Origin: Ornithinibacillus halotolerans
Lineage (GTDB): Bacteria > Bacillota > Bacilli > Bacillales > Amphibacillaceae
Reading direction: 5' to 3'
NCBI RefSeq assembly: GCF_014637405.1
Contig: NZ_BMEY01000006.1
Coordinates: 1 to 53,355, forward strand
DNA length: 53,355 nt
The notes beneath the pieces are model-generated. The model did no database searches and was not told the origin of the DNA. It saw nothing but the letters and a program-made list of their open reading frames with translations. The translations under genes were made by a program, and so were the position numbers. Positions 1-8,283 of this stretch are shown piece after piece (position 1 is the stretch's first letter; each line of letters starts with the position of its first letter).

Positions 1-86
1 TTAGAGACTATGAGGTTGATAGGTCCGAGGTGGAAGCGTGGTGACACGTGGAGCTGACGGATACTAATAGATCGAGGACTTAACTA
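1..86 (+). rRNA. 23S ribosomal RNA, 3' end (partial)
   Basis: The window opens inside the last part of a 23S rRNA gene. The stretch ending in GATCGAGGACTTAAC is the conserved 3' terminus of Firmicute 23S rRNA. The body of the gene lies upstream of the window. The exact mature end is estimated. Confidence 0.93.
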
Positions 87-209
87 ACTTATTTGATTGT
101 CGTTTGTTTACTCTTATTTAGTTTTCAAGGTATAAATTAACTAGTTTATACTTGATTTTTTCTGAAAAACGATTATAATAAAGTTTGTCACGAAAAAAGT
201 AATATCTTG

Positions 210-325
<116 letters not shown>

Positions 326-383
326 GAACCTAATAACACTTAGGTTGTTCCTTCAAAAACTCAGTAAGGACAATGAATATTAT

Positions 384-458
384 TCCACAGTAGCTCAGTG
401 GTAGAGCAATCGGCTGTTAACCGATCGGTCGTAGGTTCGAATCCTACCTGTGGAGCCA
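384..458 (+). tRNA. tRNA-Asn (GTT)
   Basis: Seventy-five bases with a full cloverleaf, anticodon GTT and encoded CCA. It is the first tRNA of the cluster after 5S, as in Bacillus trnD-type clusters. Confidence 0.96.
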
Positions 459-462
459 TTCT

Positions 463-554
463 GGAGAGCTGTCCGAGTGGTCGAAGGAGCACGATTGGAA
501 ATCGTGTAGGCTGCGAAAGTGGTCTCGAGGGTTCAAATCCCTCGCTCTCCGCCA
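463..554 (+). tRNA. tRNA-Ser (GGA)
   Basis: A class II tRNA of 92 bases with a long variable arm, anticodon GGA between GATT and AATC, and encoded CCA. Confidence 0.96.
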
Positions 555-573
555 GAAACCATTTAAATTACCT

Positions 574-648
574 GGCCCGTTGGTCAAGCGGTTAAGACAC
601 CGCCCTTTCACGGCGGTAACACGGGTTCGAATCCCGTACGGGTCACCA
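574..648 (+). tRNA. tRNA-Glu (TTC)
   Basis: Seventy-five bases. The anticodon stem CCGCC/GGCGG encloses TTC and CCA is encoded. Confidence 0.96.
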
Positions 649-652
649 TTAT

Positions 653-728
653 GGAGGATTAGCTCAGCTGGGAGAGCACCTGCCTTACAAGCAGGGGGTC
701 GGCGGTTCGAGCCCGTCATCCTCCACCA
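653..728 (+). tRNA. tRNA-Val (TAC)
   Basis: Seventy-six bases, anticodon TAC within CTGCC/AGCAG, CCA encoded. The normal cluster spacing is broken directly after this gene by an insertion carrying a tRNA fragment. Confidence 0.96.
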
Positions 729-740
729 TTAATGGATTAA

Positions 741-893
741 ATTTAATACTTATTATTATCGCGGGGTGGAGCAACGAGCATCACATCCACCGAATCCGCT
801 ACGAGTAACCCCGAAGCATATACATCTTCGAATAAGCTAGTAGATGCAGGGGTCACTAACAAGGTCATTGTACTAAATGCCGTACATGATTTA
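741..893 (+). repeat. Partial duplication of initiator-tRNA leader and 5' end plus about 120 bp of foreign-looking sequence
   Basis: Bases 741-773 repeat 894-926 with three mismatches. They cover about 19 bases of leader and the first 14 bases of the initiator tRNA (CGCGGGGTGGAGCA, identical). After base 773 the copy leaves the tRNA and runs into about 120 bases that resemble no tRNA. These contain an open frame (774-896, 41 codons, no start codon, stop TAA at 897) that reads like the C-terminal end of a protein, ending AVHDLT. A frame of this length is not significant by chance alone. It could be the scar of a tandem duplication or an insertion in which a gene tail replaced the rest of the copied tRNA. 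Confidence 0.6.
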
Positions 894-912
894 ACTTAAT
901 ACTTTTCATTAT

Positions 913-989
<77 letters not shown>

Positions 990-1067
990 AAAACATTCAA
1001 CTTACTACGTCGAATAATCTTCTAGGTTAGTTGAATATCAGTAGCACTGTAAGTGCAACCAAATTTT

Positions 1068-1144
1068 GGTCCGGTAGTTCAGTTGGTTAGAATGCCTGCC
1101 TGTCACGCAGGAGGTCGCGGGTTCGAGTCCCGTCCGGACCGCCA
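1068..1144 (+). tRNA. tRNA-Asp (GTC)
   Basis: Seventy-seven bases, anticodon GTC in the CTGCC/GGCAG-type stem, CCA encoded. Confidence 0.96.
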
Positions 1145-1168
1145 CTATATAATTTATATAAGCATAAT

Positions 1169-1244
<76 letters not shown>

Positions 1245-1266
1245 TTTATGTCTTTTTTCCATTTTT

Positions 1267-1350
1267 GGAGGGGTAGCGAAGTGGCTAAACGCGGCGGACT
1301 GTAAATCCGCTCCTTCGGGTTCGGCAGTTCGAATCTGCCCCCCTCCACCA
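1267..1350 (+). tRNA. tRNA-Tyr (GTA)
   Basis: A class II tRNA of 84 bases with a long variable arm, anticodon GTA and encoded CCA. Confidence 0.96.
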
Positions 1351-1398
1351 TTTCACTTTTTAATAATTTTATAATTTAATAGTCATATTTTTAACTGT

Positions 1399-1472
1399 AG
1401 GGGTATAGTTTAATGGTAAAACGAAGGTCTCCAAAACCTTTGATGTGGGTTCGATTCCTACTACCCCTGCCA
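1399..1472 (+). tRNA. tRNA-Trp (CCA)
   Basis: Seventy-four bases, anticodon CCA (GGTCTCCAAAACC), 3' CCA encoded. Confidence 0.96.
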
Positions 1473-1482
1473 TTTTTATTAT

Positions 1483-1556
1483 GGCGGTCGTGGCGAAGGG
1501 GTTAACGCACCGGATTGTGGCTCCGGCACTCGTGGGTTCGATTCCCACCGATCGCC
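1483..1556 (+). tRNA. tRNA-His (GTG), 3' CCA not encoded
   Basis: Anticodon GTG. The extra G at position -1 that is typical of tRNA-His (base 1483) faces discriminator C (1556). The next bases are CCT rather than CCA, so the terminal A must be added by tRNA nucleotidyltransferase. The other twelve tRNAs of the main cluster encode CCA. Confidence 0.94.
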
Positions 1557-1573
1557 CCTTACAATAATATTAT

Positions 1574-1648
1574 TGGGCTATAGCCAAGCGGTAAGGCAAC
1601 GGGTTTTGGTCCCGTCATTCCTAGGTTCGAATCCTAGTAGCCCAGCCA
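1574..1648 (+). tRNA. tRNA-Gln (TTG)
   Basis: Seventy-five bases, anticodon TTG, acceptor TGGGCTA/TAGCCCA, CCA encoded. Confidence 0.96.
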
Positions 1649-1652
1649 TATC

Positions 1653-1727
1653 GCGGAAGTAGTTCAGTGGTAGAACACCACCTTGCCAAGGTGGGGGTCG
1701 CGGGTTCGAATCCCGTCTTCCGCTCCA
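1653..1727 (+). tRNA. tRNA-Gly (GCC)
   Basis: Seventy-five bases, anticodon GCC, encoded CCA. Confidence 0.96.
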
Positions 1728-1736
1728 TTTCTATAC

Positions 1737-1810
<74 letters not shown>

Positions 1811-1852
1811 ATCTTATCATCCTAATGGTAAATTGCTAATTCTCATAAGAAG

Positions 1853-1904
1853 CTCTTTTGTTTTAGTTGCTATTAAATGGCGATTAAAACAAAAGAGTTT
1901 TTTT
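1853..1904 (+). terminator. Terminator of the rRNA-tRNA operon
   Basis: A long hairpin pairs CTCTTTTGTTTTA with TAAAACAAAAGAG and is followed by seven Ts. It lies just after tRNA-Cys and separates the cluster from the DUF3231 gene. Confidence 0.9.
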
Positions 1905-2046
1905 ATTGCTATAAATTGCTGTACGAAATAAAAGAGTGGAGGATTGTAATATATTTCAGAACCCTTTCAGTATTGTTACAAGAACTGTATATATTTTACA
2001 ACTGGGGAATACTAAAGAGTAGTATTGACTCTGGAGGGAAGTTGTT

Positions 2047-3054
2047 ATGGAAATAGAACATAATCCACGTTTAACAGCAGTTGAGTTATCACAAGTATGG
2101 AATGCATACATGTCAGATAGTCTATCTGTTTGTATTTTAAAATACTTTCAAAACTGTGTAGAAGATCAAAGCATAAAAGAAATTGTTCAATCAGGTGCAG
2201 AACTGTCAGAGTTACATTTGGAGAAATTAAAAGTTATTTTAGAAAAAGAAGACTTTCCGACGCCTATTGGATTCGATGAAAAAGAGGATGTACATATACA
2301 AGGACCAAAATTATACTCAGATGATTATATTTTAAATTATATGAGGGATATGGCAAGTATAGGTATGAACACGTATGGCACTGCAATTGGTTTTGCAGCG
2401 AGAGAAGATGTCCACCATTATTTTTCAACTAGTTTTGCTGAAACGAACCAATTACATAAGAGAGCAAAGAATCTAATGTTAGAAAAAGGAACATATGTAA
2501 GAGGGCCATATATTCAAGCTCAAGCTAAGCCAGAGTTTGTTAAGAAACAAAGTTTTCTAACAGGCTGGTTTGGGGAAAGAAGGCCATTAACTGCAATGGA
2601 AATAACGAGTTTATATGCTAATGTTCAAAGAAATTTATTAGGAGCATCAACATTATTAGGTTTTGCTCAAGTAGCTCAGTCTAAAGAGGTAAAAAAATAT
2701 CTATTAAGAGGAAAAGATATTGCTAAGAAGCATGTTGAAGTCTTTGGATCTATCTTAACAGAAGAAGATTTACCAACACCTATGTCTTGGAATTCTGAGG
2801 TCACAGACGCTACTGATTTTGTTTTTTCGGATAAACTTATGATGTTCCATACGACAGCGCTTATAGCAGTAAGTGTTGGATACTATGGAATTGCCCTTGC
2901 TAGAAGTATGAGAAGGGATATTTCTACTCATTATACTCGTTTAATTGCAGAGATTATGAAGTATGCTGAAGACGGGACTAATATTATGATTGACAATGGT
3001 TGGTTAGAACAGCCACCTACAGCCCCTAATAGAAAAGACTTAGCAGATAGGTAG
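2047..3054 (+). CDS. DUF3231 family protein
   Basis: A 335-residue soluble, mostly helical protein that matches the DUF3231 family of spore-forming Bacillales. The length is normal for the family. It reads as two related halves: a segment near residues 13-75 with SGAELSELHLEKLKVILEKE and a segment near 195-255 with a parallel helix ending in ILTEEDLPTPMSW. Both carry an E(D/E)(F/L)P-T-P motif, consistent with an internal duplication forming paired helical bundles. The molecular function is unknown; paralogues often sit near sporulation genes. The start is ATG after CTGGAGGGAAG with 7-9 bases spacing. The next gene starts 10 bases after the stop, so the two probably form an operon. The pair separates the main tRNA cluster from tRNA-Leu. 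Confidence 0.85.
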   Translation: MEIEHNPRLTAVELSQVWNAYMSDSLSVCILKYFQNCVEDQSIKEIVQSGAELSELHLEKLKVILEKEDFPTPIGFDEKEDVHIQGPKLYSDDYILNYMRDMASIGMNTYGTAIGFAAREDVHHYFSTSFAETNQLHKRAKNLMLEKGTYVRGPYIQAQAKPEFVKKQSFLTGWFGERRPLTAMEITSLYANVQRNLLGASTLLGFAQVAQSKEVKKYLLRGKDIAKKHVEVFGSILTEEDLPTPMSWNSEVTDATDFVFSDKLMMFHTTALIAVSVGYYGIALARSMRRDISTHYTRLIAEIMKYAEDGTNIMIDNGWLEQPPTAPNRKDLADR

Positions 3055-3064
3055 TGAAGAGGTA

Positions 3065-3541
3065 ATGGCAAAGAACAAAAAAGCAGAAGTATTATTTTGG
3101 AGTATTGCATTACCGGGATTCGGCCAATATTTAAATGGTAAACTAGTTAAGGGGACTGTACTTATACTTTTAGAAATTATTGTAAATGTTAGATCAGGAC
3201 TAAATTATGCTATACTACCAAGTTTCCATGGGAATATACAAGAGTCCATCACACATGTTAATTTTCAATGGTTAATGTTTTATCCATGTATATATTTATT
3301 TGCAATATGGGACGCATATCGAGATGCAGGAGGTGGAGAGGAGCCTTATTCTTTCTTACCTTTTGTATTCTCTGCATTTGTTGGGACGGTAGGTGTTGTT
3401 TATTCTCCTACATTTAATATTAATGGAGTGTATTTTGGAACGATATTTTTACCGATCATATTTTTATTTTTAGGATTCTTTATTGGGAAAATTATTCAAA
3501 AAATTACATTGTATGTAACAAGAACTAAGGATGTTCGTTAG
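3065..3541 (+). CDS. Small membrane protein with TM2-like N-terminus
   Basis: 158 residues with about four predicted membrane segments: near residues 9-25, 30-45, 68-82, and a C-terminal pair around 95-150. The N-terminus has ALPGFGQYLNGKLVKG, the Pro-Gly-x-Gly-Gln-x-x-x-Gly-x-x-x-x-G pattern of TM2-like membrane proteins. No catalytic motif is visible. It follows the DUF3231 gene by 10 bases with a GAAGAGG ribosome site overlapping the previous stop, so it is probably co-translated with it. The role is unknown; a membrane partner of the DUF3231 protein is a guess from context. Confidence 0.7.
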   Translation: MAKNKKAEVLFWSIALPGFGQYLNGKLVKGTVLILLEIIVNVRSGLNYAILPSFHGNIQESITHVNFQWLMFYPCIYLFAIWDAYRDAGGGEEPYSFLPFVFSAFVGTVGVVYSPTFNINGVYFGTIFLPIIFLFLGFFIGKIIQKITLYVTRTKDVR

Positions 3542-3554
3542 AAAAACTTTACCA

Positions 3555-3584
3555 TTGACTTAATCGCCTTTTCCGTGATATATT
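3555..3584 (+). promoter_or_regulatory. Sigma-A promoter of tRNA-Leu
   Basis: TTGACT and TATATT are separated by 18 bases and end 36 bases before tRNA-Leu. This tRNA therefore has its own promoter and does not depend on the rRNA operon. Confidence 0.7.
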
Positions 3585-3620
3585 ATTACTTGTCAGTCAA
3601 GCCGTAGACATTATTTATAT

Positions 3621-3704
3621 GCCGGTGTGGCGGAATTGGCAGACGCGCGGGACTCAAAATCCCGTTCCCCCTGGGGAGTGTCGGTTCGACCCCGACCACC
3701 GGTA
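3621..3704 (+). tRNA. tRNA-Leu (CAA), 3' CCA not encoded
   Basis: A class II tRNA with a long variable arm and anticodon CAA. After the discriminator A the gene reads TCA instead of CCA. It stands apart from the main cluster behind two protein genes, with its own promoter and terminator. Its 3' end (about 3678-3708) recurs in degraded form at 4022-4040 and 4122-4149, the pattern left by integration at a tRNA gene. Confidence 0.93.
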
Positions 3705-3746
3705 TCAACTCTAAGCACATATAATTAAATATATTATCGTGATTGA

Positions 3747-3772
3747 GACAGGAATAACTTCCTGTCTTTTTT
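3747..3772 (+). terminator. Terminator after tRNA-Leu
   Basis: GACAGGAA and TTCCTGTC form an 8-bp stem around TAAC, followed by six Ts. Confidence 0.88.
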
Positions 3773-4251
3773 ATATATATAAATGAAACAAGAGCTCCGC
3801 CCCTATGCTACTTAAAACCAACAAGTGCTCACTTTTGATTAAATGGACAAGACACGGTAATGGGACATGTAGGAAATGTTAAAAATGAAATCAAAATGCT
3901 AATTAAAGATTTTCTAGAAACCATCCTAATTCTAATGATCACATGTTGAAGCGTTACTTTTTTGGGAAACTGGTTAGTCCCCCAATGCGGTAAAGTAATA
4001 GACAGGGGACTGACCCCATGGCCCCGACCACCGGTTTCAAAACCTATAAACGTTGTAAAATCAAGACTTCACTCATAGTTCATTCTGTGTAGTTTTTTAT
4101 TTTCCTTTAATACTTAAGGATGTGTCGGTTCGGTAGGGACCACAGGTATGATATATTATATTCGAATAAGAAATTATAATATTAAAGAAAAAGATAGAAA
4201 AGGAGATGGAATTCCCTTTCTTTTTATTTTGCTTAGAATTGAGGTGAAAAT
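3773..4251. other. Gene-free stretch with two tRNA-Leu 3'-end copies
   Basis: No credible gene is present. Bases 4022-4040 match the tRNA-Leu 3' end (3690-3708) at 18 of 19 positions. Bases 4122-4149 match 3678-3705 at 22 of 28, keeping GTGTCGGTTCG, GACCAC and GGTAT. Between tRNA and first copy lies an inverted pair, GTTAGTCCCC (near 3973) and GGGGACTGAC (near 4005). The whole looks like the residue of one or more elements that integrated at tRNA-Leu and decayed. Confidence 0.55.
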
Positions 4252-4254
4252 TTG

Positions 4255-4914
4255 ATGAGAGTCATAGGGATTGATTTGTCAGGACCGAGTAACCACAAGG
4301 ATACTGTTCTTACAGTGTTCGAAGTACAAAATAGTCAATTGGGATTTGTGAAAATTAGAAGTAATATGAGTGATGAAGAGATTTTAAAAGAGATTTTTGC
4401 ACAAGCTCAATTAGATGAAGTTGTAATTGGTATAGACGCTCCTTTGTCTTATGAAGATGGTGGAGGGGACAGAGAATCGGACCGTGCCTTGAGAAGGTAT
4501 ATTGTTGAAATCGGGATGAAGCCCGGCTCCATCATGCCTCCTACTTTAAATAGAATGGTCTATTTAACTTTGAGAGGGATCAGGCTCAGTAGGGAAATTG
4601 AATCTCAAGTATACGAGCACCCAGTTTCAATTGTAGAAGTGCATCCCGGTGCTGTGATAGGTTCAAGATTATCATCAAAAGAAATGGATTATGTTTTAAC
4701 ATACAAACAAGACTTTAACGTGAGAAAGATTCTTCTAAGTTGGCTAGTGGAGCAAAAGCTGATTGGAGTTCCGGATACAGTAGCGGATTTTAGTCATTCT
4801 TTTGATTCCTGTGCAGCAGCCATAGGTGCCTGGCATTGGAAGGATAATGATTTTGTTCCAAAATGGATTTACCCTGCAAAATCTCCTTTACATCCTTATG
4901 ATTATTGTTGTTGA
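4255..4914 (+). CDS. DUF429 family protein (predicted RNase H-fold nuclease)
   Basis: 219 residues with the DUF429 pattern. It has an N-terminal VIGIDLSGP strand with the first acidic residue, then VIGIDAPLSYEDGGG at about residues 60-75, a MPPTLNRM segment at about 98-105, EVHPGAVIG at about 127-135, and a C-terminal DSFDSCAAAIGAW helix at about 183-195. In this family the spaced acidic residues are taken as a metal-binding nuclease-like site; activity is predicted, not shown. ATG at 4255 is chosen over the in-frame TTG at 4252 because GAGGTG sits 8 bases upstream. It stands alone between the tRNA-Leu scar and an intergenic palindrome. Confidence 0.82.
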   Translation: MRVIGIDLSGPSNHKDTVLTVFEVQNSQLGFVKIRSNMSDEEILKEIFAQAQLDEVVIGIDAPLSYEDGGGDRESDRALRRYIVEIGMKPGSIMPPTLNRMVYLTLRGIRLSREIESQVYEHPVSIVEVHPGAVIGSRLSSKEMDYVLTYKQDFNVRKILLSWLVEQKLIGVPDTVADFSHSFDSCAAAIGAWHWKDNDFVPKWIYPAKSPLHPYDYCC

Positions 4915-5385
4915 TGAGAACAAAACAACATACACGGAGAGGTTTGTTTTGGCTGTTAAATTTTAGTATGGGCATATTGAAAATTTGTAAGGGTGCTTAC
5001 TTTGGCTTGAAGAATTTACTGTTAAGTATTTATATTGTAATTGAAATGGCCTCATTGGTTTCAATAATCGAGCTATATTGTGATGGATATAGCTTAGTAT
5101 TAATTCGGGTGAACCCTACCACAAACAAGTAATTTAATACTACCTCCAAAACATCAAATCCTCCCCTTTTAATAAGAAAAAAAGGTGTCTGTCACCAATA
5201 ATGACAGACACTTTATTTTTTGCAAAATTTATATTTAAAATAACGCCCCTTTTCTCCCACTTTCTTCGATTATAGTAACGAAGGGAGGGGGAGAATGAAT
5301 AAACAGATCACTTAAAAAAGAATATTGAGCAGTTATTTTACTTATTAAAACGAATTATATTATTTGAAAGGAGAAGATTGTACAG
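4915..5385. other. Intergenic stretch with terminator-like palindrome and GC-rich hairpin
   Basis: An open frame at 4905-5132 lacks a ribosome site and family features and is not accepted. The region holds the palindrome at 5185-5211. Further on, an imperfect hairpin near 5254-5294 (CTTCG facing CGAAG, flanked by CTCCC and GGGAG) is followed by a six-codon frame (ATG 5295, MNKQIT) with a strong GGGAGGGGGAG site. This could be a leader or attenuator for the gene at 5386, but the evidence is thin. Confidence 0.35.
5185..5220 (+). terminator. Terminator-like palindrome
   Basis: GTGTCTGTCA pairs with TGACAGACAC around a 7-base loop and runs into CTTTATTTTTT. It resembles the GGTGTCTGACACC palindromes found near 43.3 and 45.5 kb. 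Confidence 0.65.
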
Positions 5386-6258
5386 TTGAATTCAAAGATT
5401 AATGTAGAAAAGAAAAGTGAAGTAAACGAGAAAAGGGTGAAATTAGAACAATTCTATCACCCTGACAATTATGAAAGAGTTGCTGAGAGAGAGTTAGATT
5501 TGGAGGCAAAGTTATATTTATCCGTAATTCTCCGTGGGGCATTGTCTGGGGGTTTATCTATAATAAAACCACTGGAATCAATTGATCAGAAATTAACGCC
5601 TACCACGGATTTTACAGTTGAGATGGTAAAGTCACTAACTACAAGAAAAATCATCGTTCCCCATTCAAGTTCTTCGTTAATGGCTTTTTCAGATGGAGAT
5701 GATTTTCCTAAGCAATATGAAATTTTTAAGGTGTATTATTGGTTAAATATCAAGCCTAGTGATGGGGCATATGAGGAAATGATTAGAAGGTTGATGTATC
5801 CACATACAGAGAATTTGGTAGGAGTAGAAGATTTTTGTTATGACATGTGGAAGAAAATTGCCACGCATGAGTTATTCGAGTATATTCAATATCAATTAAA
5901 GAAGATTGATTTTCCTTCTATTTACCCAAATAAGAAAACAGCAACAGTGTTTGAACAGCTGCTAGATTATTTTTCTATGGCGGAAATATGTTATGTTATC
6001 GACCAAGGAATTAATCATGTTTCAAGGCTTTTTCTGGAAGGGAAATTAGTAAATTTAATGGCAGCTAATGAAGTGATAAATTTTTGTGAATCATACGCCG
6101 AAATGGCAATTGCAAAGAATTGGAAGTTGAAGAAATTTAGAAGGGATGAGCACTTGACCCCATCGCTAATTAGTAAAGTGTTTTTTACTACGATGTTAGG
6201 TGATCCTAATATAGGGTTTTATGAGAGTCCTGGTAATTCGCTGACGCATATTTTTTAA
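5386..6258 (+). CDS. Hypothetical protein, 290 aa, not recognised
   Basis: I do not recognise a family. The start is TTG at 5386, about 10 bases after AAAGGAGAAG; no ATG gives a comparable ribosome site. The product is soluble, with no signal peptide and no clear membrane segment. It is rich in charged residues with many aromatics and looks mostly helical. An early AERELDLEAKLYLSVILRGA helix and a central stretch with many Tyr, Trp and Asp (near residues 110-160) stand out. It is convergent with the MFS/oxidase operon and ends at a strong bidirectional terminator, so it is a single-gene unit. Codon use looks like that of its neighbours, which supports a real gene. Confidence 0.7.
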   Translation: MNSKINVEKKSEVNEKRVKLEQFYHPDNYERVAERELDLEAKLYLSVILRGALSGGLSIIKPLESIDQKLTPTTDFTVEMVKSLTTRKIIVPHSSSSLMAFSDGDDFPKQYEIFKVYYWLNIKPSDGAYEEMIRRLMYPHTENLVGVEDFCYDMWKKIATHELFEYIQYQLKKIDFPSIYPNKKTATVFEQLLDYFSMAEICYVIDQGINHVSRLFLEGKLVNLMAANEVINFCESYAEMAIAKNWKLKKFRRDEHLTPSLISKVFFTTMLGDPNIGFYESPGNSLTHIF

Positions 6259-6264
6259 GAAATT

Positions 6265-6318
6265 AAAGGATGGTTCTAGGCGCTTCATGATGAAGCGTCA
6301 GAACCATCCTTTTGTTTC
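6265..6318. terminator. Bidirectional terminator between convergent genes
   Basis: A very long stem (AAAGGATGGTTCT with AGAACCATCCTTT, extended by CGCTTCA/TGAAGCG) lies between the 290-aa gene and the half-MFS gene. T-rich flanks occur on both strands. Confidence 0.85.
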
Positions 6319-6322
6319 TTCT

Positions 6323-6859
6323 TCAAATTTTTTCCCTCTTAACAATGACGAAAGAAGCTATGATATAAACAAAGGAAATGAAATAAAATAAGCTTGCAAT
6401 GGTTAAGAAATCAATTAAATATCCAGTTAGGATAATTGCTATTCCACTCCAAAGCGAAATGTATAGGTGATAATTTCCCATTCTTGTAGCTGCATTATCT
6501 GTATCTTTATTACGAGCTAAGAAGGCTTTTTCGGTATTTTTTTGGACCGCACCAAGAATCCCCATTACTATCTGTATCACATAAACTTGCCATACCTCAT
6601 AAAGAAGCGGGATAAGTAACATTACTGCAGCCATGCCAAGTGTATAAATAAGAAGCATTTTCTTATCGCCAAATCGATCACCTAGTCGACCGATGATCGG
6701 ATAGGAAAAAGCCGCAGTTAAGGTAAATAATCCATAAGCCCAACCAAATTGAGAGTAACTATCCCCAACATTTTTAATCAATAAAAGATAAAATGGAAAC
6801 ACGACACTTCCTGCTGCTATGAGAATGCTTTGGGCGATTAGAAACTTACGGAAATTCAT
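6323..6859 (-). CDS. Half-size MFS-type membrane protein
   Basis: 178 residues with about six membrane segments, roughly half a normal major facilitator. The MFS motif A, GRLGDRFGDKK, lies between segments 2 and 3 (about residues 57-67). There is no sign of a missing second half downstream; a terminator follows at once. It may work as a dimer, be a natural half-size family, or be a truncated remnant. Its ATG overlaps the TGA of the upstream oxidase gene (ATGA), so translation is coupled and the two products probably act in one process. The substrate is unknown. Confidence 0.72.
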   Translation of the reverse strand: MNFRKFLIAQSILIAAGSVVFPFYLLLIKNVGDSYSQFGWAYGLFTLTAAFSYPIIGRLGDRFGDKKMLLIYTLGMAAVMLLIPLLYEVWQVYVIQIVMGILGAVQKNTEKAFLARNKDTDNAATRMGNYHLYISLWSGIAIILTGYLIDFLTIASLFYFISFVYIIASFVIVKREKI

Positions 6860-8283
6860 TGGCTGTACTCCTTGTAAAATAGATTCATAAATACTTCATT
6901 CGGGTCATATTGTTTCTTTTGCTCGAAAAACTCTTTTTTACGCGGATAGGCTTCATCCATTTGTGATTGTGTCGGATAAGAATAATAAGGCAAATAATAA
7001 GAGCCATCGTGTTTTAAGGTAACATCAATCATTTTCTGGATAACCTTTTCCGTGTTTTGAATGTCTTTTTTACTTCTGCCTTGGTTAATTAACAAGACAA
7101 GGGCAAACATATCCTCTTTTGCGTAGGATAATACTGCTTCTTCATCCTTATTGACATAACGTACCGTAATATTTAATAAATTTAACTCTTCTGTCTCAAG
7201 CACTGTCCGTAGATCGTCAAGATAGGGAATGAGCTCATCTACTGGGACAAAATATTCTTGTAAAATTTCTGTTTTCGTTGGGTTATCATACTCCATAAAT
7301 TTACTGTCGCCACGCATCGCGTTGTTGCGGGTAATGTAGTTTCCATCTTGACCTACATATAACTTGTTTTGCAATTCCCATAGGAGGTTCTTTCCCCAGT
7401 CACTGTAGCGTGAAAGTCCAAGCATGAATTTTTGAGGTGCAGCAAGTGTATCTTTTTTAAGTTTTGAGTAATTGGTTAACGTTTCTTGGTTCTCTACTAG
7501 TTCATAATCAGTAACATACATCTCTCTAAGTAAAGTATCTGGAGCTACTGATAATCTAGCAATATGTAACCGAATATCTTCATTTTGCATAACTTCGGTT
7601 TGAAAATAATCAGGGTAATCCAGGTAATCGATGTTCTTTGAACGAATTTGATACAGTTCGTCGTTCGTCAAATACAACGTGACATCAAGAATAATGCCGA
7701 ATAAACCATACCCTCCGATTACTAGAGGAAATAGCTCACTATTTTCTGTTCGACTGACATTAATAATATCCCCTTCTGGATTAAGGAGTCGAAACGATTC
7801 AACAGTATCAATGAGCGAGCCATAGCGGATATCTCTCCCATGTGCATTAACACTAATGGATCCACCAATCGTAAAAATACTCTGAGACTGCATCACACGA
7901 ATTGCTAATTTGTCGGGATTTATTTTCTTTTGGACATCATCCCATGTTGCTCCACTTTGAACGGTAATTGTTTTCTCATTAGGGTTATAATCCAGGATTT
8001 TATTATAATTCTTCATATCTATTACAACACCGTTAGGATAGTATGTATGTCCTCCTTGACTATGCTGCATCCCGGCGACAGAAATTTTCTCACCGTTAGT
8101 AATGGATTTCTTCACCCACTTTTGCAACTCTGCCTCACTAGTAGCACCATGCACCTCTTTTATCTTAGTGGGTAGCAACTGACCGACATCTTCCATAATA
8201 ATTGGCTTTTGATTATAAAGCCAAAGAGAAAATAACAGTCCCATAACGTAAAAAGTACTAATCAGTATTATACTTTTCCTCAA
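6856..8283 (-). CDS. FAD-binding oxidoreductase of the aldonolactone/vanillyl-alcohol oxidase type, membrane anchored
   Basis: 475 residues. An N-terminal hydrophobic segment (residues 4-22) suggests membrane anchoring with the enzyme outside the cell. An FAD_binding_4 domain follows: SVAGMQHSQGGHTYY at about 69-83, then VQSGATWDDVQKKI, then GGSISVNAHGRDIRYGS at about 141-157, where the conserved His of AHGRD is a candidate FAD-contact site. The C-terminus ends YDPNEVFMNLFYKEY, like sugar-lactone oxidases. The reaction is probably flavin-dependent oxidation of a sugar, lactone or alcohol; the substrate cannot be told. The start is TTG at 8283, six bases from GGGGAG. It is the first gene of a two-gene operon with the half-MFS protein. 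Confidence 0.8.
   Translation of the reverse strand: MRKSIILISTFYVMGLLFSLWLYNQKPIIMEDVGQLLPTKIKEVHGATSEAELQKWVKKSITNGEKISVAGMQHSQGGHTYYPNGVVIDMKNYNKILDYNPNEKTITVQSGATWDDVQKKINPDKLAIRVMQSQSIFTIGGSISVNAHGRDIRYGSLIDTVESFRLLNPEGDIINVSRTENSELFPLVIGGYGLFGIILDVTLYLTNDELYQIRSKNIDYLDYPDYFQTEVMQNEDIRLHIARLSVAPDTLLREMYVTDYELVENQETLTNYSKLKKDTLAAPQKFMLGLSRYSDWGKNLLWELQNKLYVGQDGNYITRNNAMRGDSKFMEYDNPTKTEILQEYFVPVDELIPYLDDLRTVLETEELNLLNITVRYVNKDEEAVLSYAKEDMFALVLLINQGRSKKDIQNTEKVIQKMIDVTLKHDGSYYLPYYSYPTQSQMDEAYPRKKEFFEQKKQYDPNEVFMNLFYKEYSQ

Noticed and set aside
4905-5132. Open frame of 75 codons after the DUF429 gene
   Set aside because: It overlaps the end of that gene, has no ribosome site and reads as low-quality hydrophobic sequence without family features.
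5254-5315. Leader peptide MNKQIT with upstream hairpin before the 290-aa gene
   Set aside because: The six-codon frame has a strong ribosome site but no run of regulatory codons and no clear alternative hairpins; not enough to call an attenuator.
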